This document shows, piece by piece, positions 1-7,043 of a DNA stretch of 25,575 nucleotides; position 1 is the stretch's first letter; each line of letters opens with the position of its first letter. The notes beneath the pieces were generated by a model. It saw only the letters and a list, made by a program, of their open reading frames with translations. It did no database searches and was not told the DNA's origin. The position numbers were made by a program, and so were the translations under genes. The stretch is from Oleiagrimonas sp964608595 (GTDB lineage: Bacteria > Pseudomonadota > Gammaproteobacteria > Xanthomonadales > Rhodanobacteraceae): contig CAZSOU010000028.1 of NCBI GenBank assembly GCA_964608595.1, forward strand, positions 1 through 25,575, read 5' to 3'.

Positions 1-1
1 C

Positions 2-451
2 GTGCTCGGCGCCATGGACACCATGTACCAGCGCGGCAAGATCCAGGACGAAAGCATCTACTACGAGCACAAGAAACACGACGGCAGCCTGCCGTTGATC
101 GGCGTCAACACCTTCAAGGCCAAGGACGGCAGCGAAGTGGCCACGGACATCGAGTTGATCCGCTCCACCGAGCAGGAAAAACAACAGCAGATCGACAACG
201 TCCAAACCTACCAGAAGGTACGCAACAGGCTGGCGCCGTCAGGTGAAACCGATCATGCCAGCGCGGTCGACTCTGCCGATGCACCGGTGAGCCAGGTCCA
301 CGACGGTCACGGCCTGCGCTACCTGCAAGACACCGCTCGCGAACGCCGCAACATCTTCGAGGCATTGATGGAGGCGGTGAAGACGCACTCGCTGGGGCAG
401 ATCAGCCATGCCTTGTATGACGTGGGCGGGGAATATCGCAGGAACATGTAA
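2..451 (+). CDS. icmF: Fused isobutyryl-CoA mutase IcmF, C-terminal part (5' partial)
   Basis: This is the last 149 codons of a gene that enters from the left edge, so the first visible codon is internal and not a start. IcmF is a cytoplasmic adenosylcobalamin-dependent enzyme that interconverts isobutyryl-CoA and n-butyryl-CoA and carries its own G-protein chaperone domain between the B12-binding and mutase domains. The visible residues belong to the end of the mutase domain: an MDTMYQRGKIQDES block, a YYEHKKHDGSLPLIGVNTF block, and the terminal NIFEALMEAVK and GGEYRRNM blocks, which match the IcmF C-terminus closely. Between them is a short Ala/Ser/Asp-rich stretch that looks like a variable insert. 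The B12 and GTPase domains lie outside the window, so the choice of IcmF over another methylmalonyl-CoA mutase family member rests on the C-terminal blocks alone. The gene ends in TAA and is followed by a strong terminator at 538-572. Confidence 0.85.
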   Translation: MLGAMDTMYQRGKIQDESIYYEHKKHDGSLPLIGVNTFKAKDGSEVATDIELIRSTEQEKQQQIDNVQTYQKVRNRLAPSGETDHASAVDSADAPVSQVHDGHGLRYLQDTARERRNIFEALMEAVKTHSLGQISHALYDVGGEYRRNM

Positions 452-537
452 CAACGCCAGGTCGGTCACACCTCCCTCCGACCATTCGCCCTGGACTCAG
501 GGCCAAAGGGCCGGAGCCGAAGGAAGCAGCGCTCGAA

Positions 538-572
538 GGCCCGACAGCTTGATGGCTGTCGGGCCCTCTTTT
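538..572 (+). terminator. Intrinsic terminator after icmF
   Basis: A perfect 11-bp stem (538-548 paired with 555-565, GGCCCGACAGC arm) closes a 6-nt loop and is followed by CTCTTTT. This is a textbook rho-independent terminator 86 nt after the icmF stop. The minus-strand side has no T run, so it should act only on plus-strand transcription. Confidence 0.92.
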
Positions 573-698
573 GTCCCAAGTTCCGGGATATCCGGCCCGG
601 CAAAAGGATCAAAAACGCAAAGACGGGACGGGGCAATTGAATCCATTTACCCCTGTGGAAGATGCGAAAAACGTGCCTGTGGTGCCCAACGCTTGAGC

Positions 699-1967
699 TC
701 AGCCGCCGGCGGTCCGCGTAGCGTGATGGCGGTCGGCTGCCGCGATCTGTCGGGCAGCATCTCCGACCCCTGCGATCAACTCGCCGATTGGATAGTCCGG
801 CAGCTCCATCTCATCATGAAGGTAGCGCCCCATCAGAATACGGGGAAACACGGGCAGCCGCATCAAGAGGGTTGCAAAATCGCGGACTCTCACGCCGTAG
901 TCGGTTTTTGGCACGAATGAGGACACCAGCTTCTCTGCGTACTTCTGTTTTCGTGCAACGAACGGTCTGAGTTGCTTTTCGTAACGTGTGAGCGCAAGGC
1001 AGAGGTCAGTCGGATGTTTGTGGAGCTCTCCTGCCAGCACGTAGGCTTCAGCCAGCGCGAAGCCGGAACCCTCCCCGGCAATCAGTGACGGGCAGGCAGC
1101 CGCATCACCTGTCAAGGCCACCCTTCCTTTTGTCCACGCGTCCATGCGGACTTGACTGATGCTGTCGAAATAGATGTCGTTCGCGTGCTCCAACCCTGCA
1201 AGGATGGCTGGACACTCCCAACCCATGTCGGAAAAGGCTTCTTTCAATGCGGCCTTGCGCTCCGGGCCACTGGTGGGGACTGCGCCCTTGAGGTATTCAT
1301 CCCGCAAGACCATGAAAAACAGCATCTTGTCACCACGAACGGGGAATCTGGCGATGTACCTGCCCGCTGCCGTGTGCGCCACGTAAAGGCTGTCATCACG
1401 TGGACGATATGCGGGAATCTCGAAAGCCGCGACATGGCACCCCAACGGATATTCGAAATCCACGTCGGGCCCGAAAACCAGTTGACGAATACGTGAGTGC
1501 AACCCGTCGGCACCGATGACCAGATCAGCCTCTCGCGGGGGCGAACGTTCGAGCCTGACTTGTACATTTGCTCCGTCGTCGTCAACGCCGACGATGCTGT
1601 CGTTGAAGATGGTCTCCACCCGGCCGGCCAAGGTGCTGTAGATGGCTGCGGCGATGTCAGCACGAGCCAAAGAAGCGATACGTCCGTGCGCCAAGTGCAC
1701 CAAGACCCGTGATGGATAGCCACCGCGAGTGCGGCCGCGTTTATCTACCAGGCGGAGTTCATCGGACTGATACTGCAAGTTCAGGAGTTTCGGAAGCAGT
1801 CCCATTTTTTCAACGGCATCGTAGCCAATGCCCCACAAGTTGAGAACATATCCGCCAGTGCGCAGTTCGGGCGCCCGCTCAACGAGGAGCACTTCGTGAC
1901 CCAGCTTGCTCAGCCAGAACGCAGTTGCCGTACCGGCAATGCCTGCGCCGTTGATGACTACTCTCAT
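699..1967 (-). CDS. FAD-dependent monooxygenase (PHBH/TetX-like fold)
   Basis: A 422-residue flavoprotein monooxygenase of the FAD_binding_3 class. Members use NAD(P)H and O2 to hydroxylate aromatic or polyketide-like substrates in the cytoplasm; the substrate here is not predictable. The N-terminal dinucleotide-binding motif GAGIAG is at residues 7-12, the DG motif (VIGADGLHSRIR) has its Asp at residue 154, and the second FAD motif (GRVALTGDAA) has its Asp at residue 288. Length is normal for the family. It starts with ATG and stands alone, with 259 nt between its start and the end of the next gene upstream. The gene looks less GC-rich than its neighbours (row 901-960 is 30/60 GC by count), which may mark recent acquisition. 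There is no obvious signal peptide; the hydrophobic N-terminus is the Rossmann beta strand. Confidence 0.88.
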   Translation of the reverse strand: MRVVINGAGIAGTATAFWLSKLGHEVLLVERAPELRTGGYVLNLWGIGYDAVEKMGLLPKLLNLQYQSDELRLVDKRGRTRGGYPSRVLVHLAHGRIASLARADIAAAIYSTLAGRVETIFNDSIVGVDDDGANVQVRLERSPPREADLVIGADGLHSRIRQLVFGPDVDFEYPLGCHVAAFEIPAYRPRDDSLYVAHTAAGRYIARFPVRGDKMLFFMVLRDEYLKGAVPTSGPERKAALKEAFSDMGWECPAILAGLEHANDIYFDSISQVRMDAWTKGRVALTGDAAACPSLIAGEGSGFALAEAYVLAGELHKHPTDLCLALTRYEKQLRPFVARKQKYAEKLVSSFVPKTDYGVRVRDFATLLMRLPVFPRILMGRYLHDEMELPDYPIGELIAGVGDAARQIAAADRHHATRTAGG

Positions 1968-2226
1968 GATTCTTCGCCCCCCGCACCCGTCGAAATTACC
2001 GGCTTGGCCATATGCCGGCGCATGCCGCCCAACGCTTCATGTTTTCCAACTTCGCTACGGCACGCATCGAGAGCCTGACGTGCGAGCCCGATAACGCTTG
2101 GGTGCAGACTTACTGTAACTCAGCAGGGGCCGTACGACAGAGAGATCACACGGGTGGTTGGCCTGGTCTTGGGCGGTGGCGGTGAAGTCGATCCGGAACC
2201 GGCTTCAAACCTGTTTCGGCGTCGAT
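1968..2226. other. Intergenic region upstream of the FAD monooxygenase
   Basis: This 259-nt interval separates two co-oriented minus-strand genes. It should hold the promoter of the monooxygenase, but I see no convincing -35/-10 pair. A short odd palindrome (TTACTGTAA at 2110-2118) is the only regulator-site candidate. No terminator with a T run is visible for the MFS gene ending at 2227, and the short frames here resemble no protein I know. Confidence 0.4.
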
Positions 2227-3519
2227 TTACCCCATGGCGCCGTGGCTCATGGGCGTGGGTGGAACCTGGTTGCCCGGTAATGGCGGCACGCGCCGCAAGT
2301 GCAGGGCGATCAGCAAACCCGCAGCAAGCATGGTGCCGACGAACATCCCCACGCCGCGCCAACCCGCATCGGCGTAGAAAATGCCGCCGCCGAAGCCGGC
2401 CACGCTCGATCCCATGTAATAGGCAAACAGATACATCGAGGATGCTTGCGCCTTGATCGGGCCGCCGCGACGTCCCACCCAACTGCTGACAATGGAGTGG
2501 CTGCCGAAAAAACCGAATGTCAGCAATACCAGTCCGATCAGAATCAGCCACAGCGAGCCGGACAGGGTCAGCAACAGGCCGCACAGCGTCAGCACGAGCG
2601 CACTCCACAACACCTTGCGACGCCCGCGACGTCCGGCCACGGCACCCATCCACGGCGAGCTGAACATGCCCACGACATACACGGCAAATATCAGCCCTAC
2701 CGCGGCCTGATCGAGATTGAACGGAGGCGACAGCAAGCGATACCCGAGATAGTTGTACACGGTCACGAACGCACCCAGCAACAGAAACCCTTCGGCAAAC
2801 AGCCAGGGCAGGGCGCGGTCATGGAACAGGCTGGCAAAACGCGTGCACATCGGTTTGAACTGCCACGCCCGGGGCACGAAATGCCGTGACCGGGGCAGTG
2901 TCCGCCAGAACACGACTGCCGCCAGCAACCCGACCATGCCGACCACGGCGATGCCGCCACGCCATCCCAGCCACTGCGCTACCACGCCGGCCACCAGTCG
3001 GCCGCTCATGCCGCCGATGGCATTGCCGCTGATGTAAAGGCCCATGCCCAGACCGATGGAGCCGGGGTGCATTTCCTCGCTGAGCCAAGTCATGGCCACG
3101 GCGGGCAACCCGCTCAAGGTCAGACCGAGCAATGTGCGCAGTACCAGCAGGGTGTGCCAGCCCGGCGCCATCGCCGTCAGCAGCACCAGGATGGCCGAGG
3201 TGAACAGCGACACGCTCATCACGCGTTTGCGCCCCAGCGTGTCGGACAAGGCGCCGGCGAACAGCATCGATACCGCCAGTACGGCCGTGGTCACTGAAAG
3301 CGACAACGCGCTGACGGCTTCACTCACGCCGAAATGATGCGAGAAACCGGGCATCAGCGGCTGCACGCAATACAACAAACCGAATGTGGCCACACCGGCG
3401 GCAAACAGCGCCAGATTGGCCTGCCAAAACGCCCGGCTGCCTTGACGGATGCCGGTGTCGTCGGCAGCCGTCGACTTGACGGCATCCGTCGGTTCCTGCG
3501 CCACGACGCGCTCATCCAT
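2227..3519 (-). CDS. MFS transporter, YnfM-like drug/metabolite exporter
   Basis: A 430-residue inner-membrane secondary transporter of the major facilitator superfamily, with a hydrophilic N-terminal extension of about 30 residues and about 12 membrane segments. The loop 2-3 signature GALSDTLGRKR is at residues 89-99, and the start of the first half (YCVQPLMPGFSHHFGVS) resembles the YnfM/AraJ-type exporters. A second, degenerate signature (GAVAGRRGRRKVL) sits after the sixth segment, as in most MFS proteins. The ATG begins 3 nt after the stop of the PPOX-fold gene at 3523, so the two are almost certainly co-transcribed and perhaps translationally coupled. The exported compound is unknown; the neighbouring flavoprotein suggests a detoxification pair, but that is inference. 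Confidence 0.85.
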   Translation of the reverse strand: MDERVVAQEPTDAVKSTAADDTGIRQGSRAFWQANLALFAAGVATFGLLYCVQPLMPGFSHHFGVSEAVSALSLSVTTAVLAVSMLFAGALSDTLGRKRVMSVSLFTSAILVLLTAMAPGWHTLLVLRTLLGLTLSGLPAVAMTWLSEEMHPGSIGLGMGLYISGNAIGGMSGRLVAGVVAQWLGWRGGIAVVGMVGLLAAVVFWRTLPRSRHFVPRAWQFKPMCTRFASLFHDRALPWLFAEGFLLLGAFVTVYNYLGYRLLSPPFNLDQAAVGLIFAVYVVGMFSSPWMGAVAGRRGRRKVLWSALVLTLCGLLLTLSGSLWLILIGLVLLTFGFFGSHSIVSSWVGRRGGPIKAQASSMYLFAYYMGSSVAGFGGGIFYADAGWRGVGMFVGTMLAAGLLIALHLRRVPPLPGNQVPPTPMSHGAMG

Positions 3520-3522
3520 GGC

Positions 3523-4026
3523 TCATGCCTCCAATGCTGCACGCAGCGCCTGAAGCGGTACGGCGACGCGCATGGTGCGTGTCGTCTGCGTGACTTGTCG
3601 TTCGGACAGGTCGTTGAGCCAGACGGCTTGTATCTCGGCGCAGTAGAAACACCGTGGTCCGCGATCGGTGAATGTTCCTTCCTGCCATGCCGTGTCCGGG
3701 TAGATCAATGCATGCGCCTGGCGCATGGCGGCAGCCTGGGTGATGCGTGCTGCACGTGCCTTGAGGTACACGCATCCGCGATGGTTGGTACCGCGTGCCC
3801 GCGTGGAGTCGTAAAAGGTGAGAAAAACGCGCGGGTCCGTTTCGATGTGTCGGGAGTGTTGCGCCTTCACCCAGGAGGCCCAGTACACCTTCAACGCGGT
3901 ATCCACCATGGCCGTGACCGGCGTGTTCCATGGGCCATCGGCACCGATGGTGGCGATGTTGGCGTAGGTGCAGCGCTGCAGCAAAGCAGCTGCTTGCTGC
4001 GCCAACAGGGTGGTTTCGTCAGACAT
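3523..4026 (-). CDS. Pyridoxamine 5'-phosphate oxidase-fold (FMN split barrel) protein
   Basis: A protein of 167 residues from the ATG at 4026. It has the order expected of the FMN-binding split-barrel family: an N-terminal helix, a strand with YANIATIGADGPWNTPVTA (typical of PPOX-fold proteins), then VYWASWVKAQHSRHIETDPRVFLTFYDS, the substrate/flavin face. Family members are small cytoplasmic dimers that bind FMN, F420 or heme and reduce or oxidise small molecules; the actual reaction cannot be read from sequence. The frame stays open upstream to 4278, but that extension is AT-rich, has no family similarity and crosses the control region of the PEP-CTERM gene, so I start at MSDETTLL. It is the first gene of an operon with the MFS exporter that begins 3 nt downstream. 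Confidence 0.82.
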   Translation of the reverse strand: MSDETTLLAQQAAALLQRCTYANIATIGADGPWNTPVTAMVDTALKVYWASWVKAQHSRHIETDPRVFLTFYDSTRARGTNHRGCVYLKARAARITQAAAMRQAHALIYPDTAWQEGTFTDRGPRCFYCAEIQAVWLNDLSERQVTQTTRTMRVAVPLQALRAALEA

Positions 4027-4055
4027 CCGGATCAATCTCGTTTCGCGACCGGAAA

Positions 4056-4084
4056 AGGATAAGCGCCTGCAGGCCCATGTTCCA
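4056..4084 (-). promoter_or_regulatory. Candidate sigma-70 promoter of the PPOX-MFS operon
   Basis: On the minus strand TGGAAC (4079-4084) and TATCCT (4056-4061) are separated by 17 nt, placing the transcript start near 4049, about 23 nt before the ATG. The match is moderate (3/6 and 4/6). A perfect inverted repeat, CGATTG-5-CAATCG at 4085-4101, abuts the -35 element and could be a regulator site. Confidence 0.4.
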
Positions 4085-4198
4085 CGATTGCAAAACAATC
4101 GGGGTGCTTCTTGTCGGTCGCCGCATTGCCGCTGGTTCCTTTCGCCGATGCGTTTGCCGCACATCCCGTTGCTGTTCATCTTTGTGGGAGAACTGTCA

Positions 4199-4213
4199 AC
4201 ATGATTTACATGT
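4199..4213. promoter_or_regulatory. Inverted repeat ACATG-5-CATGT, candidate activator site
   Basis: A perfect 5-bp inverted repeat with an ATTTA centre lies about 57 nt upstream of the sigma-54 -24 element, a normal distance for an enhancer-binding protein. It sits in a very AT-rich stretch (4201-4260 is 12/60 GC by count). Assignment as an activator site is inference; PEP-CTERM genes in other bacteria are activated by the PrsK/PrsR two-component system. Confidence 0.35.
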
Positions 4214-4261
4214 CTATTCCGTGTAATTTCATATGTTATTGAAAATAAAGAATATTTAATC

Positions 4262-4277
4262 TGGCATTGTAATTGCA
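4262..4277 (+). promoter_or_regulatory. Sigma-54 (RpoN) -24/-12 promoter of the PEP-CTERM gene
   Basis: TGGCAT-N5-TTGCA matches the RpoN consensus TGGCAC-N5-TTGCW at all positions except the last base of the first block. The invariant GG (4263-4264) and GC (4275-4276) are exactly 12 nt apart. The predicted transcript start is near 4288, giving a 34-nt leader with an AGGAG ribosome site at 4311-4315, 6 nt before the ATG at 4322. Confidence 0.78.
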
Positions 4278-4321
4278 TTCAGCAGGTTGCTCCAACATCG
4301 ACAACTACTGAGGAGAGGGAC

Positions 4322-5002
4322 ATGCGACATCTACGAACGATTCGAGGCATTGGCGCCGTGATCGTTGCCGGCGCGCTTTTTCTGGCGGCCGTTCCCGCCA
4401 TGGCGACACCCGTGACCTACGATGGCGTGACGTTTCCCGGGGGCGATGGCTCCTTCGCCGACAGCGTCGTCGGCTATAGTCCCGGGTGGGGCGTCGTTTC
4501 ACCGTATGACGACCCGGCGAACGCCCTGGGCGCCCCGGATTACAGCAATGGGTCGTCGGGGTATGTTTCGCTCGGCATAGGCGGAACGCTGGATCTCCGG
4601 TTTACCGACAATGCGCTGACCACCTCCGGCGATAACGCCATGGATCTCTGGATCTTCGAGATCGGCGGGCAAGTGGAGCCAACCTATTTGTACCTGTCGC
4701 ACGATGGCGTGAACTGGATTTCGATCGGTCAGGTCGGGGGATCCACCTCGGGAGTGGATATCGATGCCTTTGTCGGCGCCGGCATCATCGCCGGGGAATC
4801 CTATGACTACGTCCGCTTGGTGGACGCGGGTGTGGGTTACAGTGGCTATCCCTATGCCGGCGCCGATATCGATGCCGTGGGAGCCATCACTTCCATTCCG
4901 CCGGTCATCTCGACTCCCGAGCCGGGCGTCCTGGTTTTGTTCGGGCTCGGTCTGGCTCTGATCGGAGGCATGTCGGTTCGCAGGCGCCATAGCCTGCGTT
5001 GA
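4322..5002 (+). CDS. Secreted PEP-CTERM sorting-domain protein
   Basis: A 226-residue exported protein. The N-terminus is a clear Sec signal peptide, with a probable cleavage after AMA at residue 28. The C-terminus carries a PEP-CTERM tripartite tail: PEP at residues 199-201, a hydrophobic membrane helix, and a basic RRR cluster, which is the recognition signal for exosortase. Between these is a beta-rich, Gly/Asp-rich domain (VVGYSPGWGV, ANALGAPDY, VSLGIGGTLDLRFTDNAL, DLWIFEIGG, GADIDAVGAI) shared by a common family of PEP-CTERM surface proteins and reminiscent of discoidin-like beta sandwiches. Such proteins are delivered to the outer surface with exopolysaccharide. Exosortase is not encoded in this window. 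A good ribosome site (AGGAG, 6 nt spacing) fixes the start, and a sigma-54 promoter lies upstream. Confidence 0.9.
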   Translation: MRHLRTIRGIGAVIVAGALFLAAVPAMATPVTYDGVTFPGGDGSFADSVVGYSPGWGVVSPYDDPANALGAPDYSNGSSGYVSLGIGGTLDLRFTDNALTTSGDNAMDLWIFEIGGQVEPTYLYLSHDGVNWISIGQVGGSTSGVDIDAFVGAGIIAGESYDYVRLVDAGVGYSGYPYAGADIDAVGAITSIPPVISTPEPGVLVLFGLGLALIGGMSVRRRHSLR

Positions 5003-5111
5003 AAGTCGTCTGCTGAAAAAACACGTGCTCAGGCCAGCTTGCTTTGCAACGTCCGCGCTTGTCTGAAGGGGCGGCGAAGCCACTTGTTCGAGCGCGTTGT
5101 CCAAACCCGCG

Positions 5112-5151
5112 CCGTGCGGCCGGTCAGGCTGACCCTTGTCTGGCCGCACGG
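5112..5151. repeat. Long hairpin with nested palindrome upstream of the VanZ gene
   Basis: A perfect 10-bp inverted repeat (CCGTGCGGCC 5112-5121 with GGCCGCACGG 5142-5151) encloses a 20-nt loop that itself contains a perfect palindrome, GGTCAG-G-CTGACC at 5122-5134. There is no T run on either side, so it is not a standard terminator. It lies 27 nt before the first possible VanZ start. Confidence 0.6.
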
Positions 5152-5178
5152 TGAACGCGGTGGCATGATGTCTGTCTG

Positions 5179-6408
5179 ATGTCGACTGAAATCCGTGGTG
5201 CCGCGATGGCGCGATCGAAACGTCTGCGCTGGACGTTGTTGGCCGCGTATGCATGCGTTGTCGTCTACGGCACGTTGTTTCCGCTCACCGGCTGGCGCGT
5301 GCCCGCGCATTTTCCGTGGCGATCCGGCGTCGTGTTTGCGGGTGGCGTATCGGCCACGGATGTGCTGGCGAACATTCTGTTGTACATGCCGTTGGGATTC
5401 CTGGCGGCCCTGGGGCGGCGCGTGCGGATCATTCCCGTGGTTGTCCTGGTGGCGCTGCTGCTGAGCTTTTGTCTGGAAACCTTGCAGGGATTTTTGCCGG
5501 GACGCGTGACGTCGGGGCTGGATGTCGCGATGAACGTTTTCGGCACCGGGCTTGGCGCTGTCGCGGCCGCATTGGTGGCAGCGGTTCGCTGGCCGGACGT
5601 TGCCTGGGCTCGCGCGATGGTGGTGCGGTTGCGCCATGACCGTGTCGCCTGGGTCGGTATCGTGGCATTGCTCGCCTGGGGGTGTGCGCAGCTGATTCCG
5701 TTCGTGCCGTCGTTGTCCGTGAGCAATGTGAAGGCGGGGCTGAAACCGGTATGGCACGCGCTGCAGGGGGCGGGGGCGATCAGCGTGTGGCGTGGTGCGG
5801 TGTATGTCGTGGCAACAACGGTGTTGACCGTCACCGGCGCCAGCGCGTTGCGCATCGTGCGTCGGGGCGCGGTCGCGGTCTGCTGCCTGCTTGTCGTGCT
5901 GCCTTTGAAAGTGGTGGTGGTCGACAGGCAGTTGTCGCCGGAAGCACTGGTCGGGACGTGTGTCGGGGTGGTGTTCGGGTTTGCACTCTGGAACGGCGGG
6001 CGGCGGTTTGCGTTGTTGGTTGGTGCGTTGCTGGTGCCCGTTTATATCGTGATCGAGGCGTTGCAGCCCGGGGCGACCGGCGCCGCCCGTCACGCGTTCA
6101 ACTGGATACCGCTGCACCCGCAGTTGGTGCAGCCGGTGAACGGCATGGCCAATCTCGCGGACGCGGTGTGGCCGTGGCTTGCGCTGGCCTGTCTGTGCAT
6201 GCGTGCCGGCATGCGTTCGTTGTGGTTTTTGTTGCCTGCCGTGATGTTGCTGCTGTTCGGGGTGGAATGGGCACAGACGTGGATACCCGGCCGCTATCCC
6301 GATATCACCACGGTTCTGGTGGGCACGTTGGCGTGGATTGCGGCCACGGCCTATGCGGGCGGACCGTTGCAACGCGAACGTGGAACCGAAGCGGACGAAG
6401 GCATGTGA
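5179..6408 (+). CDS. VanZ-family multi-pass membrane protein
   Basis: A 409-residue inner-membrane protein with roughly ten hydrophobic segments. The N-terminal half has the VanZ pattern: VVYGTLFPLTGWR, then DVLANILLYMPLGFL, then the acidic/Gln helix ETLQGFLPGRVTSGLDVAMNVFGTGLGA. The C-terminal half repeats the last element in degenerate form (EWAQTWIPGRYPDITTVLVGTLAW), so the protein looks like two VanZ modules. VanZ was named for low-level teicoplanin resistance; VanZ-like proteins are also frequent in exopolysaccharide/exosortase loci, which fits the preceding PEP-CTERM gene. The molecular activity is not established. Two starts are possible, 5179 and 5206 (MARSKRLR); neither has a good ribosome site. 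The gene lies 176 nt after the PEP-CTERM gene on the same strand, so read-through is possible. Confidence 0.82.
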   Translation: MSTEIRGAAMARSKRLRWTLLAAYACVVVYGTLFPLTGWRVPAHFPWRSGVVFAGGVSATDVLANILLYMPLGFLAALGRRVRIIPVVVLVALLLSFCLETLQGFLPGRVTSGLDVAMNVFGTGLGAVAAALVAAVRWPDVAWARAMVVRLRHDRVAWVGIVALLAWGCAQLIPFVPSLSVSNVKAGLKPVWHALQGAGAISVWRGAVYVVATTVLTVTGASALRIVRRGAVAVCCLLVVLPLKVVVVDRQLSPEALVGTCVGVVFGFALWNGGRRFALLVGALLVPVYIVIEALQPGATGAARHAFNWIPLHPQLVQPVNGMANLADAVWPWLALACLCMRAGMRSLWFLLPAVMLLLFGVEWAQTWIPGRYPDITTVLVGTLAWIAATAYAGGPLQRERGTEADEGM

Positions 6409-6481
6409 GTTGCCTGGCCGGAAGATCGGCAGGTGCCGTGATCCGGCTCGGTGACGAACTCCGGCAAGGTACCATGGTGCC

Positions 6482-6844
6482 ATGTCCCAGCTGCTACTGA
6501 ATCTGCGCAACGTGCCCGACGACGAGGCCGACGATGTGCGCGTGCTGCTTGAAGCGAAGGGGATTGCGTTCTACGAGACCCGGCCCAGTATCTGGGGGAT
6601 ATCGGCGGGCGGCATCTGGGTGGCCGACGATGCGGACTTCATGGATGCCAAGTGCGCATTCGATGCGTACGAGCGCGAGCGCAGCGCGCGCGTGCGCGCG
6701 GAACATGCCGCCGCCCGGGATGCCGGCAGGACGCAGACTTTTGCGGGTGTGCTTCGCGAAGAGCCTCTGAGAGTCGTGATGACGCTGCTGGGTATTCTCC
6801 TCGTGCTGGGCGTGGTGGCGTTGCCGTTCATCCTGCTGCGTTAG
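6482..6844 (+). CDS. DUF6164 family small membrane-anchored protein
   Basis: A 120-residue protein recognised as the DUF6164 family by its N-terminal pattern LLLNLRNVPDDEADDVRVLL and the block FYETRPSIWGISAGGIWVADD. A charged middle part rich in Glu, Arg and Ala follows, probably helical or coiled. The C-terminus is a single membrane helix (VVMTLLGILLVLGVVALPFILL). The fold of the first part resembles small alpha/beta signal-transduction-like domains that often end in a membrane anchor. Function is unknown. The ATG is preceded by a near-palindrome (6468-6481) and only a weak AAGG site. It follows the VanZ gene by 73 nt on the same strand. Confidence 0.8.
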   Translation: MSQLLLNLRNVPDDEADDVRVLLEAKGIAFYETRPSIWGISAGGIWVADDADFMDAKCAFDAYERERSARVRAEHAAARDAGRTQTFAGVLREEPLRVVMTLLGILLVLGVVALPFILLR

Positions 6845-6964
6845 GGACTCTCTGAACAAGTATGCACGGGCGCCATCGGGCCCAGGCTCCTGGCAAGCGC
6901 GTGCTGGATTGTCGTCGCAAGTGTGCAGCCGGGGCGCCAGCGGCGTGTGGCCTGATTGAGGGTA

Positions 6965-6990
6965 TTGTCGCGCATGAGATGGGCCCCCGC
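6965..6990 (-). repeat. Solo arm of a REP-like element
   Basis: TGTCGCGCATGAG (6966-6978) is identical to part of the right arm of the hairpin at 23061-23088, and similarity continues in a degenerate way to 6990. No matching second arm was found nearby, so this looks like half of a degraded copy. Confidence 0.5.
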
Positions 6991-7043
6991 TGGTGGAGCG
7001 AGGGGCATGTCGTGGTGACCGCGCCCGCGTGGGTGCGGCGCTT

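Noticed and set aside
4027..4278. N-terminal extension of the PPOX-fold protein
   Set aside because: Crosses the AT-rich control region, lacks family similarity and has no ribosome site; the start at 4026 matches family length.
5029..6510. Open frame of 493 codons on the minus strand across the VanZ gene
   Set aside because: Arg/Gln/His-rich shadow frame opposite a well-supported membrane protein; no motif seen.
6844..6862. GGGACTCTCTGAACAAGT resembling an insertion-sequence end
   Set aside because: No inverted partner, target duplication or transposase remnant was found; likely chance.
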